In this document: one piece after another, positions 1 through 8,864 of the stretch
How positions within the stretch are numbered: the first letter of the stretch is position 1
Layout of the letters: the number at the start of each line of letters is the position of its first letter
DNA from: JAEWSN01 sp942493335
GTDB lineage: Bacteria; Bacillota; Clostridia; DSM-8532
Assembly: GCA_942493335.1 (NCBI GenBank)
Contig: OW818693.1
Location: 806,001 to 870,000 of the forward strand
Length of the DNA stretch: 64,000 bases
Direction: 5' to 3'
Made by a program: the position numbers and the translations under genes
The notes under the pieces: model-generated
Told to the model about the DNA's origin: nothing
Databases searched by the model: none
Seen by the model: only the letters and a program-made list of their open reading frames with translations

Positions 1-263
1 TCAGGCTTGTCCTCCAAGGCCCGGTTGATCCGGGTCACCTGGCCACCCAGCGGCGCATACACGCTCGCCGCCGCTTTGACGGATTCGATGACGGCAAACG
101 AATCGCCCGCCTTGAAGACTTTTCCTTCCGCAGGTAGTTCCACAAATACGATGGCCCCCATGTTCTCCTGCGCATGATCCGTGATGCCGATCAGAGCGAC
201 GTCCCCTTCGACCTTCACCCATTCGTGTTCAACCGTATACCGTCTGTCCTGTCTGATGTCCAT
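1..263 (-). CDS. gcvH: Glycine cleavage system H protein (3' end cut by window edge)
   Basis: The H protein carries the aminomethyl group between the P, T and L proteins of the cytoplasmic glycine cleavage complex on a lipoyl arm. The 87 visible codons hold the family's core, including EHEW near residue 12 and the lipoylation motif ESVKAA, with the acceptor lysine at residue 63. The start is ATG at 263, preceded by a GGAGAAGGAGGA ribosome binding site at 271-282. It follows gcvT by 83 nt on the same strand, so the two are probably cotranscribed under the glycine riboswitch. The last third of the protein lies outside the window. The family identity is clear. Confidence 0.93.
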   Translation of the reverse strand, partial: MDIRQDRRYTVEHEWVKVEGDVALIGITDHAQENMGAIVFVELPAEGKVFKAGDSFAVIESVKAAASVYAPLGGQVTRINRALEDKP

Positions 264-346
264 TTTCTGTTCCTCCTTCTCCTCATGCCGGTCTTCAAAG
301 ACAATTCGGCCTTCACGGCCCCTTTTACTGCCAACCGGATATCACA

Positions 347-1552
347 TCATGCCCCGGGCTTCCGGTAAAACGGCATGGGCACCACTTCAGCCTCAAGCCG
401 CCGTCCGCGCACATCGATCGCCACATGTCCGCCGGGAATGGCGTACTGCGGCGCCAGCAGGGCCATCGCGACATTTCGGCCGATATGGATGCCGACGCCG
501 CCCGAAGTGAGGATGCCGATCGGTTTCTCCGCTGATGGATTTCCCGTTCCCCCGGATTCCGGATTCTGGATGGAACCCGCAAGATTCGAAGGAGATTCCA
601 ACGCATTCGGGGCGGCCTCCGCCGGATACACTGCACAGCCCTCTCTCGCGATTCCCCGATCCAGCAGGATGAGACCGGCCCGTATCCGTTCGCATCCCTT
701 CTCCATTTGAAGCGCCAATGCGGATCTCCCGACAAAATCCCCCTTGTCCATCCGGATGAACCGACTCAAACCGGCTTCCACCGGTGAAACGTCGTCCCGC
801 AGTTCATGCCCGTACAAAGGCAGGGCCCCTTCGAGCCTCAGCGTGTCCCTGGCGCCCAGCCCTGCGGGGAGAACACCGTACGGTTTCCCCGCGTCCAATA
901 TCCGGTTCCAGAAGGAGGCAGCCCATACCGCATCCTCGCCACAGCGCACATACAGCTCAAATCCGTCTCCTCCTGTGTATCCGCTGCGGGACAGGATCGT
1001 CGGGTAACCGTCCAGCGTCATCTCTTTCCAGGTCATGAACCGCATGCCGGGCAAATCCATGCCGGAGAATGACGGCATTCCGGCAAGGATCTCCACAGCC
1101 GAAGGCCCCTGAAGCGCCAGTTGAAGCCATTGGTCCGATTCGTCCGCAAGCCGGAGCGTTTCCGGCAGGTTGGATCGGATATGCGCTTCATCCTTTCGGA
1201 TATTCCCGGCATTGACCACCAGCAGCACCTCATCCGGCGTGATTGCATAGACGAACAGGTCATCCACCGTTCCGCCATCCGCATGGCACATCGGGGAATA
1301 GGTTGCACGCATCTTGTCCGGTGCGGCGATTTTGTTCGTCAGCAATGAATCGGCAAAGGCAAGTGCTTCCGGCCCCGTGATCCGCAATTCACCCATGTGG
1401 GAAACGTCAAACAGGCCTGCGGCATTTCGGACAGCCTGATGCTCCTCCGGTATGCCCGAATACCGGATGGGCATCTCCCATCCGGCAAATTCCGCAAGCT
1501 GCGCGCCGGAGGCCTGATGAACGGGCCAAAGCAATGTTCGTTGTGCCATCAT
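347..1552 (-). CDS. gcvT: Aminomethyltransferase, glycine cleavage T protein
   Basis: GcvT moves the methylene group from the lipoyl arm of GcvH to tetrahydrofolate and releases ammonia. The roughly 401-residue protein opens with the typical LLWPVHQASGA and FAGWEMPIRY segments, followed by DVSHMGEL and a glycine-rich SGYTGGDGFELY folate-site region, and ends in the usual C-terminal barrel. Two adjacent ATG codons (1552 and 1549) follow an AAAGGA site, and either could be used; codons further upstream lie in the riboswitch terminator. A proline- and serine-rich insertion near residue 310-335 is longer than usual. gcvH follows directly. Identity is confident; the exact start is uncertain by one codon. 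Confidence 0.95.
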   Translation of the reverse strand: MMAQRTLLWPVHQASGAQLAEFAGWEMPIRYSGIPEEHQAVRNAAGLFDVSHMGELRITGPEALAFADSLLTNKIAAPDKMRATYSPMCHADGGTVDDLFVYAITPDEVLLVVNAGNIRKDEAHIRSNLPETLRLADESDQWLQLALQGPSAVEILAGMPSFSGMDLPGMRFMTWKEMTLDGYPTILSRSGYTGGDGFELYVRCGEDAVWAASFWNRILDAGKPYGVLPAGLGARDTLRLEGALPLYGHELRDDVSPVEAGLSRFIRMDKGDFVGRSALALQMEKGCERIRAGLILLDRGIAREGCAVYPAEAAPNALESPSNLAGSIQNPESGGTGNPSAEKPIGILTSGGVGIHIGRNVAMALLAPQYAIPGGHVAIDVRGRRLEAEVVPMPFYRKPGA

Positions 1553-1570
1553 ACGCTTCCTTTCTTCCAA

Positions 1571-1617
1571 CCGACAAAAAGACAGGGCAAACAAGCTCAA
1601 CGCTGTTTGCCCTGTCC
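1571..1617 (-). terminator. Intrinsic terminator of the glycine riboswitch expression platform
   Basis: On the minus strand a perfect stem of about 13 bp (GACAGGGCAAACA with its complement, loop about 10 nt) is followed directly by TTTTT. Its 5' arm overlaps the 3' edge of the second glycine aptamer. Ligand binding would therefore compete with terminator formation, as expected of an ON switch in front of gcvT. Confidence 0.88.
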
Positions 1618-1798
1618 ATTACCTGAGAGATTCACGCCCTTGCGGGCCCTTGCTCCTTCGGTGCCGTTTTCCGGCTCTTCAGGGAAATGTCCGATTGCGG
1701 TCCCTGTTCCTGAAAGGTTCGCCTGCGGGCCAGTTTTCCCGCGGACTTGCTCCTTCGGCGATTCGTCCGGACCTGTCGGTCCGGTCGGATCCTCTTCC
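1608..1798 (-). ncRNA. Tandem glycine riboswitch
   Basis: Two consecutive aptamers are visible on the minus strand. Each contains the conserved CCGAAGGAGCAAG core (near 1755-1767 and 1655-1667) and ends in a CTTTCAGG or CTCTCAGGTAA segment, and the element begins with GGAAGAGGATCC at 1798. This is the known two-aptamer glycine riboswitch that controls gcvT operons. The terminator overlapping aptamer 2 supplies the expression platform. Glycine should permit readthrough into gcvT and gcvH. Confidence 0.93.
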
Positions 1799-1916
1799 GC
1801 AAATCATCATCCGGATATTCAATTGACTGGACTCCGTTCATGTCCGCGGCTTCTGCATTCCCTGCCCGCGACATCACCAATGTACCCATCGCGCCATTTC
1901 CAGCGACAACAGAATC

Positions 1917-1944
1917 AGTATAACGCAATGCAGGACAAAAACAA
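1917..1944 (-). promoter_or_regulatory. Predicted promoter of the gcvT riboswitch transcript
   Basis: On the minus strand TTGTTT (1944-1939) and TATACT (1922-1917) are separated by 16 nt, about 120 nt upstream of the first aptamer core. The position fits transcription of the riboswitch leader. The -35 box is weak, so the call is moderate. Confidence 0.5.
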
Positions 1945-1967
1945 AGCGGATCCGCCGAGTCTGTCCC

Positions 1968-2231
1968 TCAACCGGAGACAGCCTGCTCGAACACACGCTT
2001 CACGATCTCGCTGGATGCAGCCCCCTCATGAACCTTGATGCCATCGACATACCAGGTGGGTACCAGAAAGTAGTCATGCGCCTGTGCAAGCTCGTATTGT
2101 TCGGATTCATCGATGATTTCCATCGGAATCGCCCGATAGGCGGGATTCCGTTCCATCCACTCATCCATCCACTTCAAGGCATTCCTGCAATATGGACATC
2201 CCCTCAGGATGAACATGCGTATTGGTTTCAT
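1968..2231 (-). CDS. Glutaredoxin/thioredoxin-like small protein (CPYC)
   Basis: An 87-residue cytoplasmic protein with the glutaredoxin active site CPYC at residues 12-15 after a short beta strand, and a cis-proline segment FLVPTWYVDG further on. The fold expected is a minimal thioredoxin domain with dithiol oxidoreductase activity; the target is unknown. ATG at 2231 follows GGAGGC with 8 nt spacing. It lies 36 nt after tdk on the same strand, so both are probably in one transcript ending before the gcvT promoter region. Unlike classical glutaredoxins, no glutathione-binding TVP motif is evident, so the reductant could be thioredoxin or another thiol. Confidence 0.8.
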   Translation of the reverse strand: MKPIRMFILRGCPYCRNALKWMDEWMERNPAYRAIPMEIIDESEQYELAQAHDYFLVPTWYVDGIKVHEGAASSEIVKRVFEQAVSG

Positions 2232-2267
2232 ATCGTGTTGCCTCCGTTCATGATCCGCGCCTTGCTG

Positions 2268-2897
2268 TCATTCTCCGTCCGACACCTCATCAGCATCGGC
2301 TGACTGCTCATCCTGAAGACAGGGACCGGTCTCTCCGGTCGTCCAGTGATGACGGCACAAGCTGATGTACCGATCGTTTCCACCGAGTACGATCTGCTCG
2401 CCTTCCTTCACGATCCGGCCATCCAGCAGGCGTGCATTCATGATGGCCTTGCGGCCGCACCAGCAGATGGTTTTGACTTCCTCCACCGTATCCGCGAAGG
2501 CAAGCAGCCATTGGCTTCCCTCAAATAGATTCCCGATAAAGTCGGCGCGCAATCCATAGCAAATGACAGGAATCTTCATGTCGTCCACAACCTGGACCAG
2601 TTCCATGACCTGACGCTTGGAAAGAAATTGAGCTTCGTCCACAATCAGGCAATGAAGTGGCTCAGCGCCTGCATGACGGTGAAGTGCCTCGATGACGGAC
2701 CCTTCCCGCTCCACAAGAAGGCATGGAGATGACAAACCCGCCCTCGAACGGACGATCCCGATGCCGTCCCGCACATCCACGGCGGGTTTCATCAACACCA
2801 CCTTCTGGTGCCGTTCCTCGTAATTGAACTTGACCATCAGCGCGTTGGCGGTCTTTGAACTGTTCATGGCCCCATATCGGAAATACAGCTTCGCCAT
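2268..2897 (-). CDS. tdk: Thymidine kinase
   Basis: A type II thymidine kinase that phosphorylates thymidine to dTMP in the pyrimidine salvage pathway. The 209-residue protein starts MAKLYFRYGAM and carries a P-loop-like GAMNSSKT at about residue 8-15, the Walker B-like VDEAQF, the lasso-domain Cys pair CWCG, and a later CRHHW that supplies further zinc ligands. The start chosen (ATG at 2897) has GGAGAGAAGG 2-3 nt upstream; an earlier in-frame ATG lacks the family's N-terminus. Downstream is the glutaredoxin-like gene. Confidence 0.93.
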   Translation of the reverse strand: MAKLYFRYGAMNSSKTANALMVKFNYEERHQKVVLMKPAVDVRDGIGIVRSRAGLSSPCLLVEREGSVIEALHRHAGAEPLHCLIVDEAQFLSKRQVMELVQVVDDMKIPVICYGLRADFIGNLFEGSQWLLAFADTVEEVKTICWCGRKAIMNARLLDGRIVKEGEQIVLGGNDRYISLCRHHWTTGETGPCLQDEQSADADEVSDGE

Positions 2898-3058
2898 CGG
2901 CCTTCTCTCCCATCCGTCCCCGCTCTCCGGCAAAAGGAACGAAGTCCATTATACCACTCCGGACTTTGAGCCTGACAACAGTTCATTTGAATAATCCCCA
3001 TAAGGCAGGCATGAAACAGATTCACAATCGGGGTCATTTCTGAGCGAATCCATCACTT

Positions 3059-3087
3059 TTGTATACAAAATTCATTTTTTGTGCTAT
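3059..3087 (+). promoter_or_regulatory. Predicted promoter of the SulP transporter gene
   Basis: TTGTAT (3059-3064) and TGCTAT (3082-3087) are separated by 17 nt, about 36 nt before the ATG at 3124. Both boxes match the vegetative consensus at four of six positions. The surrounding 2940-3123 gap is AT-rich compared with the genes. Confidence 0.6.
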
Positions 3088-3123
3088 CGTGTTTGGTGGT
3101 AATCAAGCTGGGAGGAACGCATC

Positions 3124-4821
3124 ATGCTGCAACCTAAACTCTTCACCGTTTTAAAGAACGGGTATACGAAGGAACAGCTGCTGAGGGATGTCATAGCCGG
3201 AATCATCGTGGGCATCATCGCCATTCCGCTGTCCATCGCCCTTGCCATCTCATCGGGGGTGTCGCCTGAAAAGGGGCTCATCACAGCCATCGTCGGCGGC
3301 TTCCTCATTTCTCTTCTGGGCGGAAGCCGGGTACAGATCGGCGGGCCAACAGGCGCCTTCGTTGTCATCATCTACAAGATCATCCAGGACTTCGGCTATT
3401 CCGGTCTTGTCATCGCTTCGCTCATGGCGGGCGCCATCCTGATCGTGTTGGGTCTCCTCCGTTTCGGAAGCGCCATCAAGTTCATCCCCTATCCGATTAC
3501 CACCGGCTTCACAAGCGGTATCGCCCTTGTGATCTTCTCCCAGCAGCTCAAGGATTTTCTGGGTCTGAAAATGGAAAAAAACCCATCGGAGTTCATTGAG
3601 CGGATGGAAGGGTATTGGAAAGCCATCGGAACGATCCAGATCGAGAGTCTGGTCATCGGTCTCGTTGCACTTGCCATCCTCATCGGCTGGCCCTATATCA
3701 GCAAACGGATTCCTGGCGCTCTTGTCGCCATCATCGTCACAACGGCCATGGTTCAGCTTCTGGGGATTCAGGTGGATACCATCGGATCCCGCTTCACGGA
3801 TCTGAAGCCGGTCATTCCGCAGTTTTCCCTGCCCAGCACCGACTGGGCCACCGTGAAATCCCTGGTACAGCCGGCGTTCACCATCGCCATTCTCGCCGGC
3901 ATCGAGTCGCTGCTCTCCGCGGTGGTCGCGGACGGTATGATCGGCGGCAAGCATCGATCCAATATGGAGCTTGTCGCACAAGGCATCGCGAACATCGGTT
4001 CCGTCCTGTTCGGCGGTATTCCCGCAACCGGCGCCATCGCCCGTACCGCGGCAAATGTCCGGAACGGAGGCCGCACACCGGTGGCCGGCATGGTGCATTC
4101 CGTCACGGTCTTCCTCATCATGCTCGTACTCATGCCGTTTGCGAAACTCATACCGATGACCACGCTGGCGGCCATTCTGATCATTGTCGCCTACAACATG
4201 AGTGAAATCCGTGTATTCAAGGGGCTTTTAAAATCCTCGAAGTCGGATGTTTTCATCCTGCTGCTGACCTTTGCCCTTACCGTCCTCATCGACCTCGTTG
4301 CGGCCATCGAAGTCGGCATCGTGCTGGCGGCGTTCCTGTTCATGAAACGCATGGCGGACAGCACCAGCATCCAGTCCATCCGCGTGGATCTTCAGGACCA
4401 GCCTGACTTCGCACTTTCCAATCCGGATGGGATCGATCCCCGCATCGAGATCTACCAGATCGACGGTCCATTCTTCTTCGGAGCAGCGGATGCCTTCACA
4501 AACACCATTCAGGACAACATCAAGCCGACGCGTGTGCTGATCCTGCGCTTCAGGCATGTCCCCTTCATGGACGCCACGGCCTATCAGGCGCTCTACAAGG
4601 TATATACCTATTGCCGCCGCCACCGGATCCTGCTCATGTTCACGCAGATGCAGGAACAGCCGCTCTCCATCCTCACGAAGAAAGGCTTCATCGAACTGGC
4701 CGGCCCGGAAAACTTCCTGCCCGACATAGAATCGGCCATGCCCCGTGCGATCGCTTATCTGGAACTGCATGAGAAGTTCGGAAAGAATGAGAGCCGGACG
4801 AAACATGTCCAGCACCATTGA
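3124..4821 (+). CDS. SulP family anion transporter with C-terminal STAS domain
   Basis: A 565-residue inner-membrane transporter of the SulP (SLC26) family, members of which carry sulfate, bicarbonate or other anions by proton or sodium symport. About 10-12 hydrophobic segments fill residues 20-410. The family signature with GGSRVQIGGPTGAF near residue 62 and the GGIPATGAIARTAANVR segment near residue 297 are present. Residues from about 430 form a STAS domain, including VLILRFRHVPFMDATAYQAL, which aligns with anti-sigma-antagonist folds. ATG follows GGAGGA. The gene has its own promoter and stands alone. The substrate cannot be assigned by sequence. Confidence 0.92.
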   Translation: MLQPKLFTVLKNGYTKEQLLRDVIAGIIVGIIAIPLSIALAISSGVSPEKGLITAIVGGFLISLLGGSRVQIGGPTGAFVVIIYKIIQDFGYSGLVIASLMAGAILIVLGLLRFGSAIKFIPYPITTGFTSGIALVIFSQQLKDFLGLKMEKNPSEFIERMEGYWKAIGTIQIESLVIGLVALAILIGWPYISKRIPGALVAIIVTTAMVQLLGIQVDTIGSRFTDLKPVIPQFSLPSTDWATVKSLVQPAFTIAILAGIESLLSAVVADGMIGGKHRSNMELVAQGIANIGSVLFGGIPATGAIARTAANVRNGGRTPVAGMVHSVTVFLIMLVLMPFAKLIPMTTLAAILIIVAYNMSEIRVFKGLLKSSKSDVFILLLTFALTVLIDLVAAIEVGIVLAAFLFMKRMADSTSIQSIRVDLQDQPDFALSNPDGIDPRIEIYQIDGPFFFGAADAFTNTIQDNIKPTRVLILRFRHVPFMDATAYQALYKVYTYCRRHRILLMFTQMQEQPLSILTKKGFIELAGPENFLPDIESAMPRAIAYLELHEKFGKNESRTKHVQHH

Positions 4822-4905
4822 CCAGTTTGAATCATCAAGATTGGAACGGGTCTCATGTGGTTGCCATGAAAGATCCGTCATCCCGCAAGAGAACCGAAAA
4901 GACGC

Positions 4906-5823
4906 TCAGGCCCTGGCATTGAAGAATACGCCATATTGGCTTGCCATGGTCTGTTTGTAGATTTTTCTGAACAGATCCACGCCGCCGTCATCAAGCACCA
5001 TCCGTCCCTGTGCGGCTGCCGTGTTTCCTGTCCCTATCGACCCGTCAGACCCCGCACTGTTTCCAGACCCTGCCATCCTGCCAGACCCTGCCGTCCTGCT
5101 GGCGCCCGCTCTGTCGACGCCCGCTTGCACTTCTGTTCCGATCGGCTTGTCCGTCCCCGGTGATCCACCTTTTCCCGCAATGCCTGCAGCTGATTCTGCA
5201 CCGGATTTTTCCGCATCCTTCCCGCCGACGGGCGTGAGGGTCGTGATGCGTGCCTTTCCGCCGGAAACATACACGCGCCCGCACTCTTCGCATATGGAGG
5301 TTTCCAGCGTGATGCTCGCAACAATCCGGCCTCCGGCGTCCGCCGCCCGTCCTTCCGCCAGACTGACATGTTCCCTTTCGTGGGACATGACGGCGGAAGC
5401 AGCAACAGAGGGATCGATATTCGCCGGAGCCTTGAAGGATACGCCCGCATCCGTGGAGATATCCTGATATTTCCGATTTTTACAGGTTTCACAACCCGTG
5501 GATTTTGTCTTTTCCGTCCCCCCCGCTCCGGCAACTCCTGCCGTGGCACCATCGGCATTGGAAGGGCCAGTTGCGCCGGTTGCTCCGAATGCGCCACCCC
5601 GGCCCGCGGCAACCGCACCGGAAGCGGCGGCAGACCCGGCAACCTGGTTTGCAGGGTCATTGGCAGTGGATGAAGGATCCTCGATCCCCTGACCAAACGC
5701 GCCTGCTTGCAAAGAACCGTTCGCCGCATAGGATGCCGTGGCAACAGCAGCCCTGCTGCCTGCAGACAGTGCCTGTGTGTTGCCCGTTCCATATCCGGCA
5801 TTGATTCGCGTGATCGGGATCAT
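4906..5823 (-). CDS. Predicted HExxH metalloprotein with Gly/Ala-rich flanks (SprA-related type)
   Basis: A 305-residue protein with three parts. Residues 1-105 are low-complexity Ala/Gly/Ser. A compact core follows with CETCKNRKYQD near residue 110, a VSFKAP segment, and HEREH near residue 149, which fits an HExxH zinc-hydrolase motif; then CEECGRVYVSGG near residue 180 provides a second Cys pair. The tail (about 210-290) is again Gly/Ser-rich. The core resembles the putative metallopeptidase-like proteins related to SprA found in Bacillota, from memory of the motif order. No signal peptide or membrane segment is seen. The ribosome binding site before ATG 5823 is weak (AGAGGG only 2 nt upstream). 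Activity and substrate are unknown. Confidence 0.65.
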   Translation of the reverse strand: MIPITRINAGYGTGNTQALSAGSRAAVATASYAANGSLQAGAFGQGIEDPSSTANDPANQVAGSAAASGAVAAGRGGAFGATGATGPSNADGATAGVAGAGGTEKTKSTGCETCKNRKYQDISTDAGVSFKAPANIDPSVAASAVMSHEREHVSLAEGRAADAGGRIVASITLETSICEECGRVYVSGGKARITTLTPVGGKDAEKSGAESAAGIAGKGGSPGTDKPIGTEVQAGVDRAGASRTAGSGRMAGSGNSAGSDGSIGTGNTAAAQGRMVLDDGGVDLFRKIYKQTMASQYGVFFNARA

Positions 5824-5984
5824 GGCCCTCTGACGACGGTTCCGCCCAATGCGTGACCGAAACGCCAGCCTCCACCTTTCATCCTAGTCTTGTTTCTCCA
5901 TGGATGCAAGATGACAGAAATCATACAGGAAGCAATCTGTCACGCACGAATCAATCTCGTACGAATCGTGCAGGATTGACTCTT

Positions 5985-6869
5985 TCATTCCATGTCTGAC
6001 GCGGTTTTTTCCTCGACCCGCCTGATGATCCGGCTGTTTTCCCGATTTTTCAGCACGGCATGCAGCACAACCATGCCAAGAACGAGCAGTCCGCCTGCAA
6101 GTGCCAGCCATCCGGGCCGTTCCCCGGTGACGAGGAATACCCATACCGGATTCAGCAAAGGCTCCAGTACGGTGAGCAGGACTGTCTGGAGCGCACTGAC
6201 ATGCTTGACTGCGAAGGAATACAACAGATACGAAAACCCAAGCTGCACCAGACCGAGCACCAGCAGCCATTCAAGCCCGCCGGTCGGTTTTGAGACGGAA
6301 ATGCCGATCGGAAGACAGACCACGGCGTTCAGGAGATTGCCAAGGATGACCGACTCCATCGGGTTGGCATCCTTCTGTTTGCGCATGAATACCGCCAGGC
6401 ATGCGAACGTGAAGCCACTGCAGAGTGCAAGGGCATCTCCCAGCAGGTGTCCGCCTCCCATGCCTTGCACGACAAACAGAACCAGTCCTGCCGTGACGCC
6501 TGCAACACAGAAAATGTCGATTTTCGTCATCCTTTCCTTCAGGATGAAGGAAGCCAGGAGGATGACAAACACGGGTGCCGTGTATTGCAAAAGAATGGCA
6601 TTTGCGGCCGTCGTCAGCTTGTTGGCGCCTGTAAAGAGCAAGGTGGTCAGAGAATAGGAAAGTGCCGCAGCAAACATGTCGAAGGACCAGCGGAATTTGC
6701 ACTGCCGGATGAACGGCAGGAAAACAAGCAGCGCGATCAGACTCCTGCCTCCCGCGATGCCGAATGGATTCCATTGCACGCTCTTGATGAGCAGGCCGCC
6801 GATGCTCCACAGCATGGCCGTACCGATCAGGGCGGCCACCGCCAGTTTCTTCTTTCCCGGTTCCTGCAT
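5985..6869 (-). CDS. DMT superfamily (EamA-type) transporter
   Basis: A 294-residue membrane protein with ten predicted hydrophobic segments in two EamA repeats, the drug/metabolite transporter layout. Family-typical pieces include SIGGLLIKSVQWNPFGIAGGR near residue 25 and a second-repeat LEPLLNPVWVFL near residue 250. Such proteins export amino acids or other metabolites from the cytoplasm. ATG at 6869 follows GGAGGA by 7 nt, which decides it over an earlier in-frame ATG. It is not clearly in an operon. The substrate is unknown. Confidence 0.88.
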   Translation of the reverse strand: MQEPGKKKLAVAALIGTAMLWSIGGLLIKSVQWNPFGIAGGRSLIALLVFLPFIRQCKFRWSFDMFAAALSYSLTTLLFTGANKLTTAANAILLQYTAPVFVILLASFILKERMTKIDIFCVAGVTAGLVLFVVQGMGGGHLLGDALALCSGFTFACLAVFMRKQKDANPMESVILGNLLNAVVCLPIGISVSKPTGGLEWLLVLGLVQLGFSYLLYSFAVKHVSALQTVLLTVLEPLLNPVWVFLVTGERPGWLALAGGLLVLGMVVLHAVLKNRENSRIIRRVEEKTASDME

Positions 6870-7030
6870 GTCAAAATCCTCCCCGTAACGCAAACGCCCG
6901 GCTGTTTCATGACTCCGGACAGGAATCCATTGTATTCCCGGTCCGGAGACGCGTCAATCTGAGTCGGAGCAGGAATGTCTCTTCCATGGGTCCGGCCATC
7001 TGATTCAGGCTCTTTTCACTTTTCTTCCGC

Positions 7031-8008
7031 TCAGTGGTTTTCCCCGACCTGCTTTGTCTTTGTGCCATGAACCATTCCACAGATGCCGTACAGCAAAATC
7101 GATGTGGCGACGCCCACATTCAGGGAATCACAGCGTCCCCGCATTGGAATCGACACGCCGTCGGACGGATAACGTTTCCAATCGGAGGAAATGCCGTATC
7201 GTTCATTTCCTGCGACCAGCGCAATCCTTCTCTTTACGGCCAAACACCCCTCCAGGTCAGTGGCCGGTGCATGGGGATCCGCAAGCAGAATCGAGAATCC
7301 GTTCGATACAAGCCATTCGGCGCAGGCAAACGTGTTGCCCATATCAAGGGTGGGTATGTCGAGAATCGCTCCCGTACTGGCTTTTACAAGATCGGGTTGT
7401 GTTTCTCGCACCCGACGATTGCAGTGAAGTACCGCATCGACACCGGCTCCGTCACAGGAACGGTAGATGGTACCGATGTTTCCCGGAGACTCCAACCCGT
7501 CCAGAACAACAACGACAAGTCTCCCCTCCCTTCCAAGCAGGTCCGCACCAACCTCGTGAAGCGGAGCAAGGGCGATGATTCCCTGGCTCGCATCTCTTTT
7601 TCCGACAGCCTCCATCACACGGGACGAAAGGATGTATACCCGCTCTGCGCGCAGCGAGAGGTTCGTTGCAAGCATAATGGCTTCAGGTGATACAATCTTC
7701 CCAGGTGCAAGAAAAAGTGCGGGAATCCGTGTATCGCCAAGTCGATGAAGCACCTGCGCGCACAATCCGATCCCTTCCGCAACAAAGAACCGGTCCGCCG
7801 GTCCCCGTCCGGAAATCCGCTCCACCAGATCAAGGACGGCATCATGTCGTCTTCCTGCATGCAGGATGCGCGGGAGACAAGGCGCAAGCCAGTCGGGAAC
7901 GCCACCATTCCCTGATTCAAGTCTTTCCGTCATTCCATGCCGTTCCTCGGGCAACCCACCCTTCAGGGTCTTTTCCAGCTTCGTTTCCGAGGGTTCCTTC
8001 CCCGCCAT
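7031..8008 (-). CDS. TrmH/SpoU family RNA 2'-O-methyltransferase
   Basis: A 325-residue methyltransferase of the SPOUT class that uses S-adenosylmethionine to methylate ribose in tRNA or rRNA. The three SpoU motifs are visible: DGLESPGNIGTIYRS (motif 1), GNERYGIS (motif 2) and IPMRGRCDSLNVGVATSILLY (motif 3), the last forming the trefoil knot. The N-terminal 110 residues resemble the substrate-binding extension. ATG at 8008 follows GGAGGG by 7 nt, better than the upstream ATG at 8023. The RNA target and position cannot be told from sequence. Confidence 0.9.
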   Translation of the reverse strand: MAGKEPSETKLEKTLKGGLPEERHGMTERLESGNGGVPDWLAPCLPRILHAGRRHDAVLDLVERISGRGPADRFFVAEGIGLCAQVLHRLGDTRIPALFLAPGKIVSPEAIMLATNLSLRAERVYILSSRVMEAVGKRDASQGIIALAPLHEVGADLLGREGRLVVVVLDGLESPGNIGTIYRSCDGAGVDAVLHCNRRVRETQPDLVKASTGAILDIPTLDMGNTFACAEWLVSNGFSILLADPHAPATDLEGCLAVKRRIALVAGNERYGISSDWKRYPSDGVSIPMRGRCDSLNVGVATSILLYGICGMVHGTKTKQVGENH

Positions 8009-8312
8009 CTTCCGACCCTCCATTCCGACGTTTCCATTTCATGCGACATGCATGCCTGATACAGGAGTCCGGAGAATCGGTTCTCCCGTACGCGCGGATT
8101 TTACGCCACTTCCCGCGTGAAAACCGACGGGAATCCCGCATTGCCGCAAATCCATGATAAAGGCGGGCCCTCTGGAAAAACAGGCCAAAAACGGTACAGA
8201 CATATTCTCTGCATGATGACCCGCAATTGATTGGTATCGTTTTCGATCTCGAAGGACGATTTTCTCCATGGCCGGAGTCCCACCCTGCACTCCATTTCTG
8301 CTGCCGATTCCA
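8009..8312. other. Gene-free stretch between TrmH-type and CD3324-type genes
   Basis: About 300 bases with no supported gene. Short reading frames here lack ribosome binding sites. The downstream TrmH-type gene probably takes its promoter from this stretch, but no convincing -35/-10 pair was found. Confidence 0.5.
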
Positions 8313-8345
8313 TAAAAAAGAAGACCGGCTTCAACCGGTCTCCTC
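8313..8345 (-). terminator. Intrinsic terminator of the CD3324-family gene
   Basis: On the minus strand AGACCGG pairs with CCGGTCT around a short loop and is followed by TTCTTTTTT. The stem overlaps the stop codon of the preceding gene, so termination is immediate. Confidence 0.82.
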
Positions 8346-8624
8346 TTCTACCGCCAGCAGGCGGGACTGATATACGATTTTTTTGATGCTGTCCACGGAT
8401 AGACAATACAGATCGGCCAGCCGGTCGATGTTGTCCCCTTCCTGAAACCGGATACGGATATCACGGTTCCGCTCGGCCAGATAGGCCCGATTTCCTGATT
8501 TCTCGCCCCATTTTCGGCGGACTCCTTCAGGGTTCGGGATATAAACGGCCTCGCCTTTTACATAGCGCTGGATCTCCCTGATCAGGGAGTCCGGCAGGAC
8601 ACTGCACGCATTGATGTATTTCAT
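8331..8624 (-). CDS. CD3324 family protein, small DNA-binding regulator
   Basis: A 97-residue protein beginning MKYINACSVLPDSLI. It matches the CD3324/Mor-like family of small Bacillota proteins by its YVKGEAVYIP and RKWGEKSG segments, followed by a helix-turn-helix (about residues 50-88, NIDRLADLYCLSVDSIKKIVY). It probably binds DNA; the target is unknown. ATG at 8624 has a GGTGGAG site 4 nt upstream, whereas the longer in-frame extension has no family similarity. A terminator overlaps its stop. A 650-base gene-free stretch with an inverted repeat lies upstream. Confidence 0.8.
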   Translation of the reverse strand: MKYINACSVLPDSLIREIQRYVKGEAVYIPNPEGVRRKWGEKSGNRAYLAERNRDIRIRFQEGDNIDRLADLYCLSVDSIKKIVYQSRLLAVEEETG

Positions 8625-8864
8625 GAAACTCCACCCCTCATCCGACTGAATGCGGCTAAAGGTGCAAAGCTTGCATGACACCGCAGGTGAATGCGGTTCG
8701 CGCAGCCGGCGTCTTTTCATCGAGCTCCATGCAACCGGGGTTTTTCCATGCCCCATCCCACTTGGAGAGGCATTCCCCGACACGCCGTCCACTTCATGCA
8801 AGTGTTGCGTGGAGCCCTTTTCTCACGAAACCGAACAGTGACATGCCACCCCTCCTTCCGAAGG

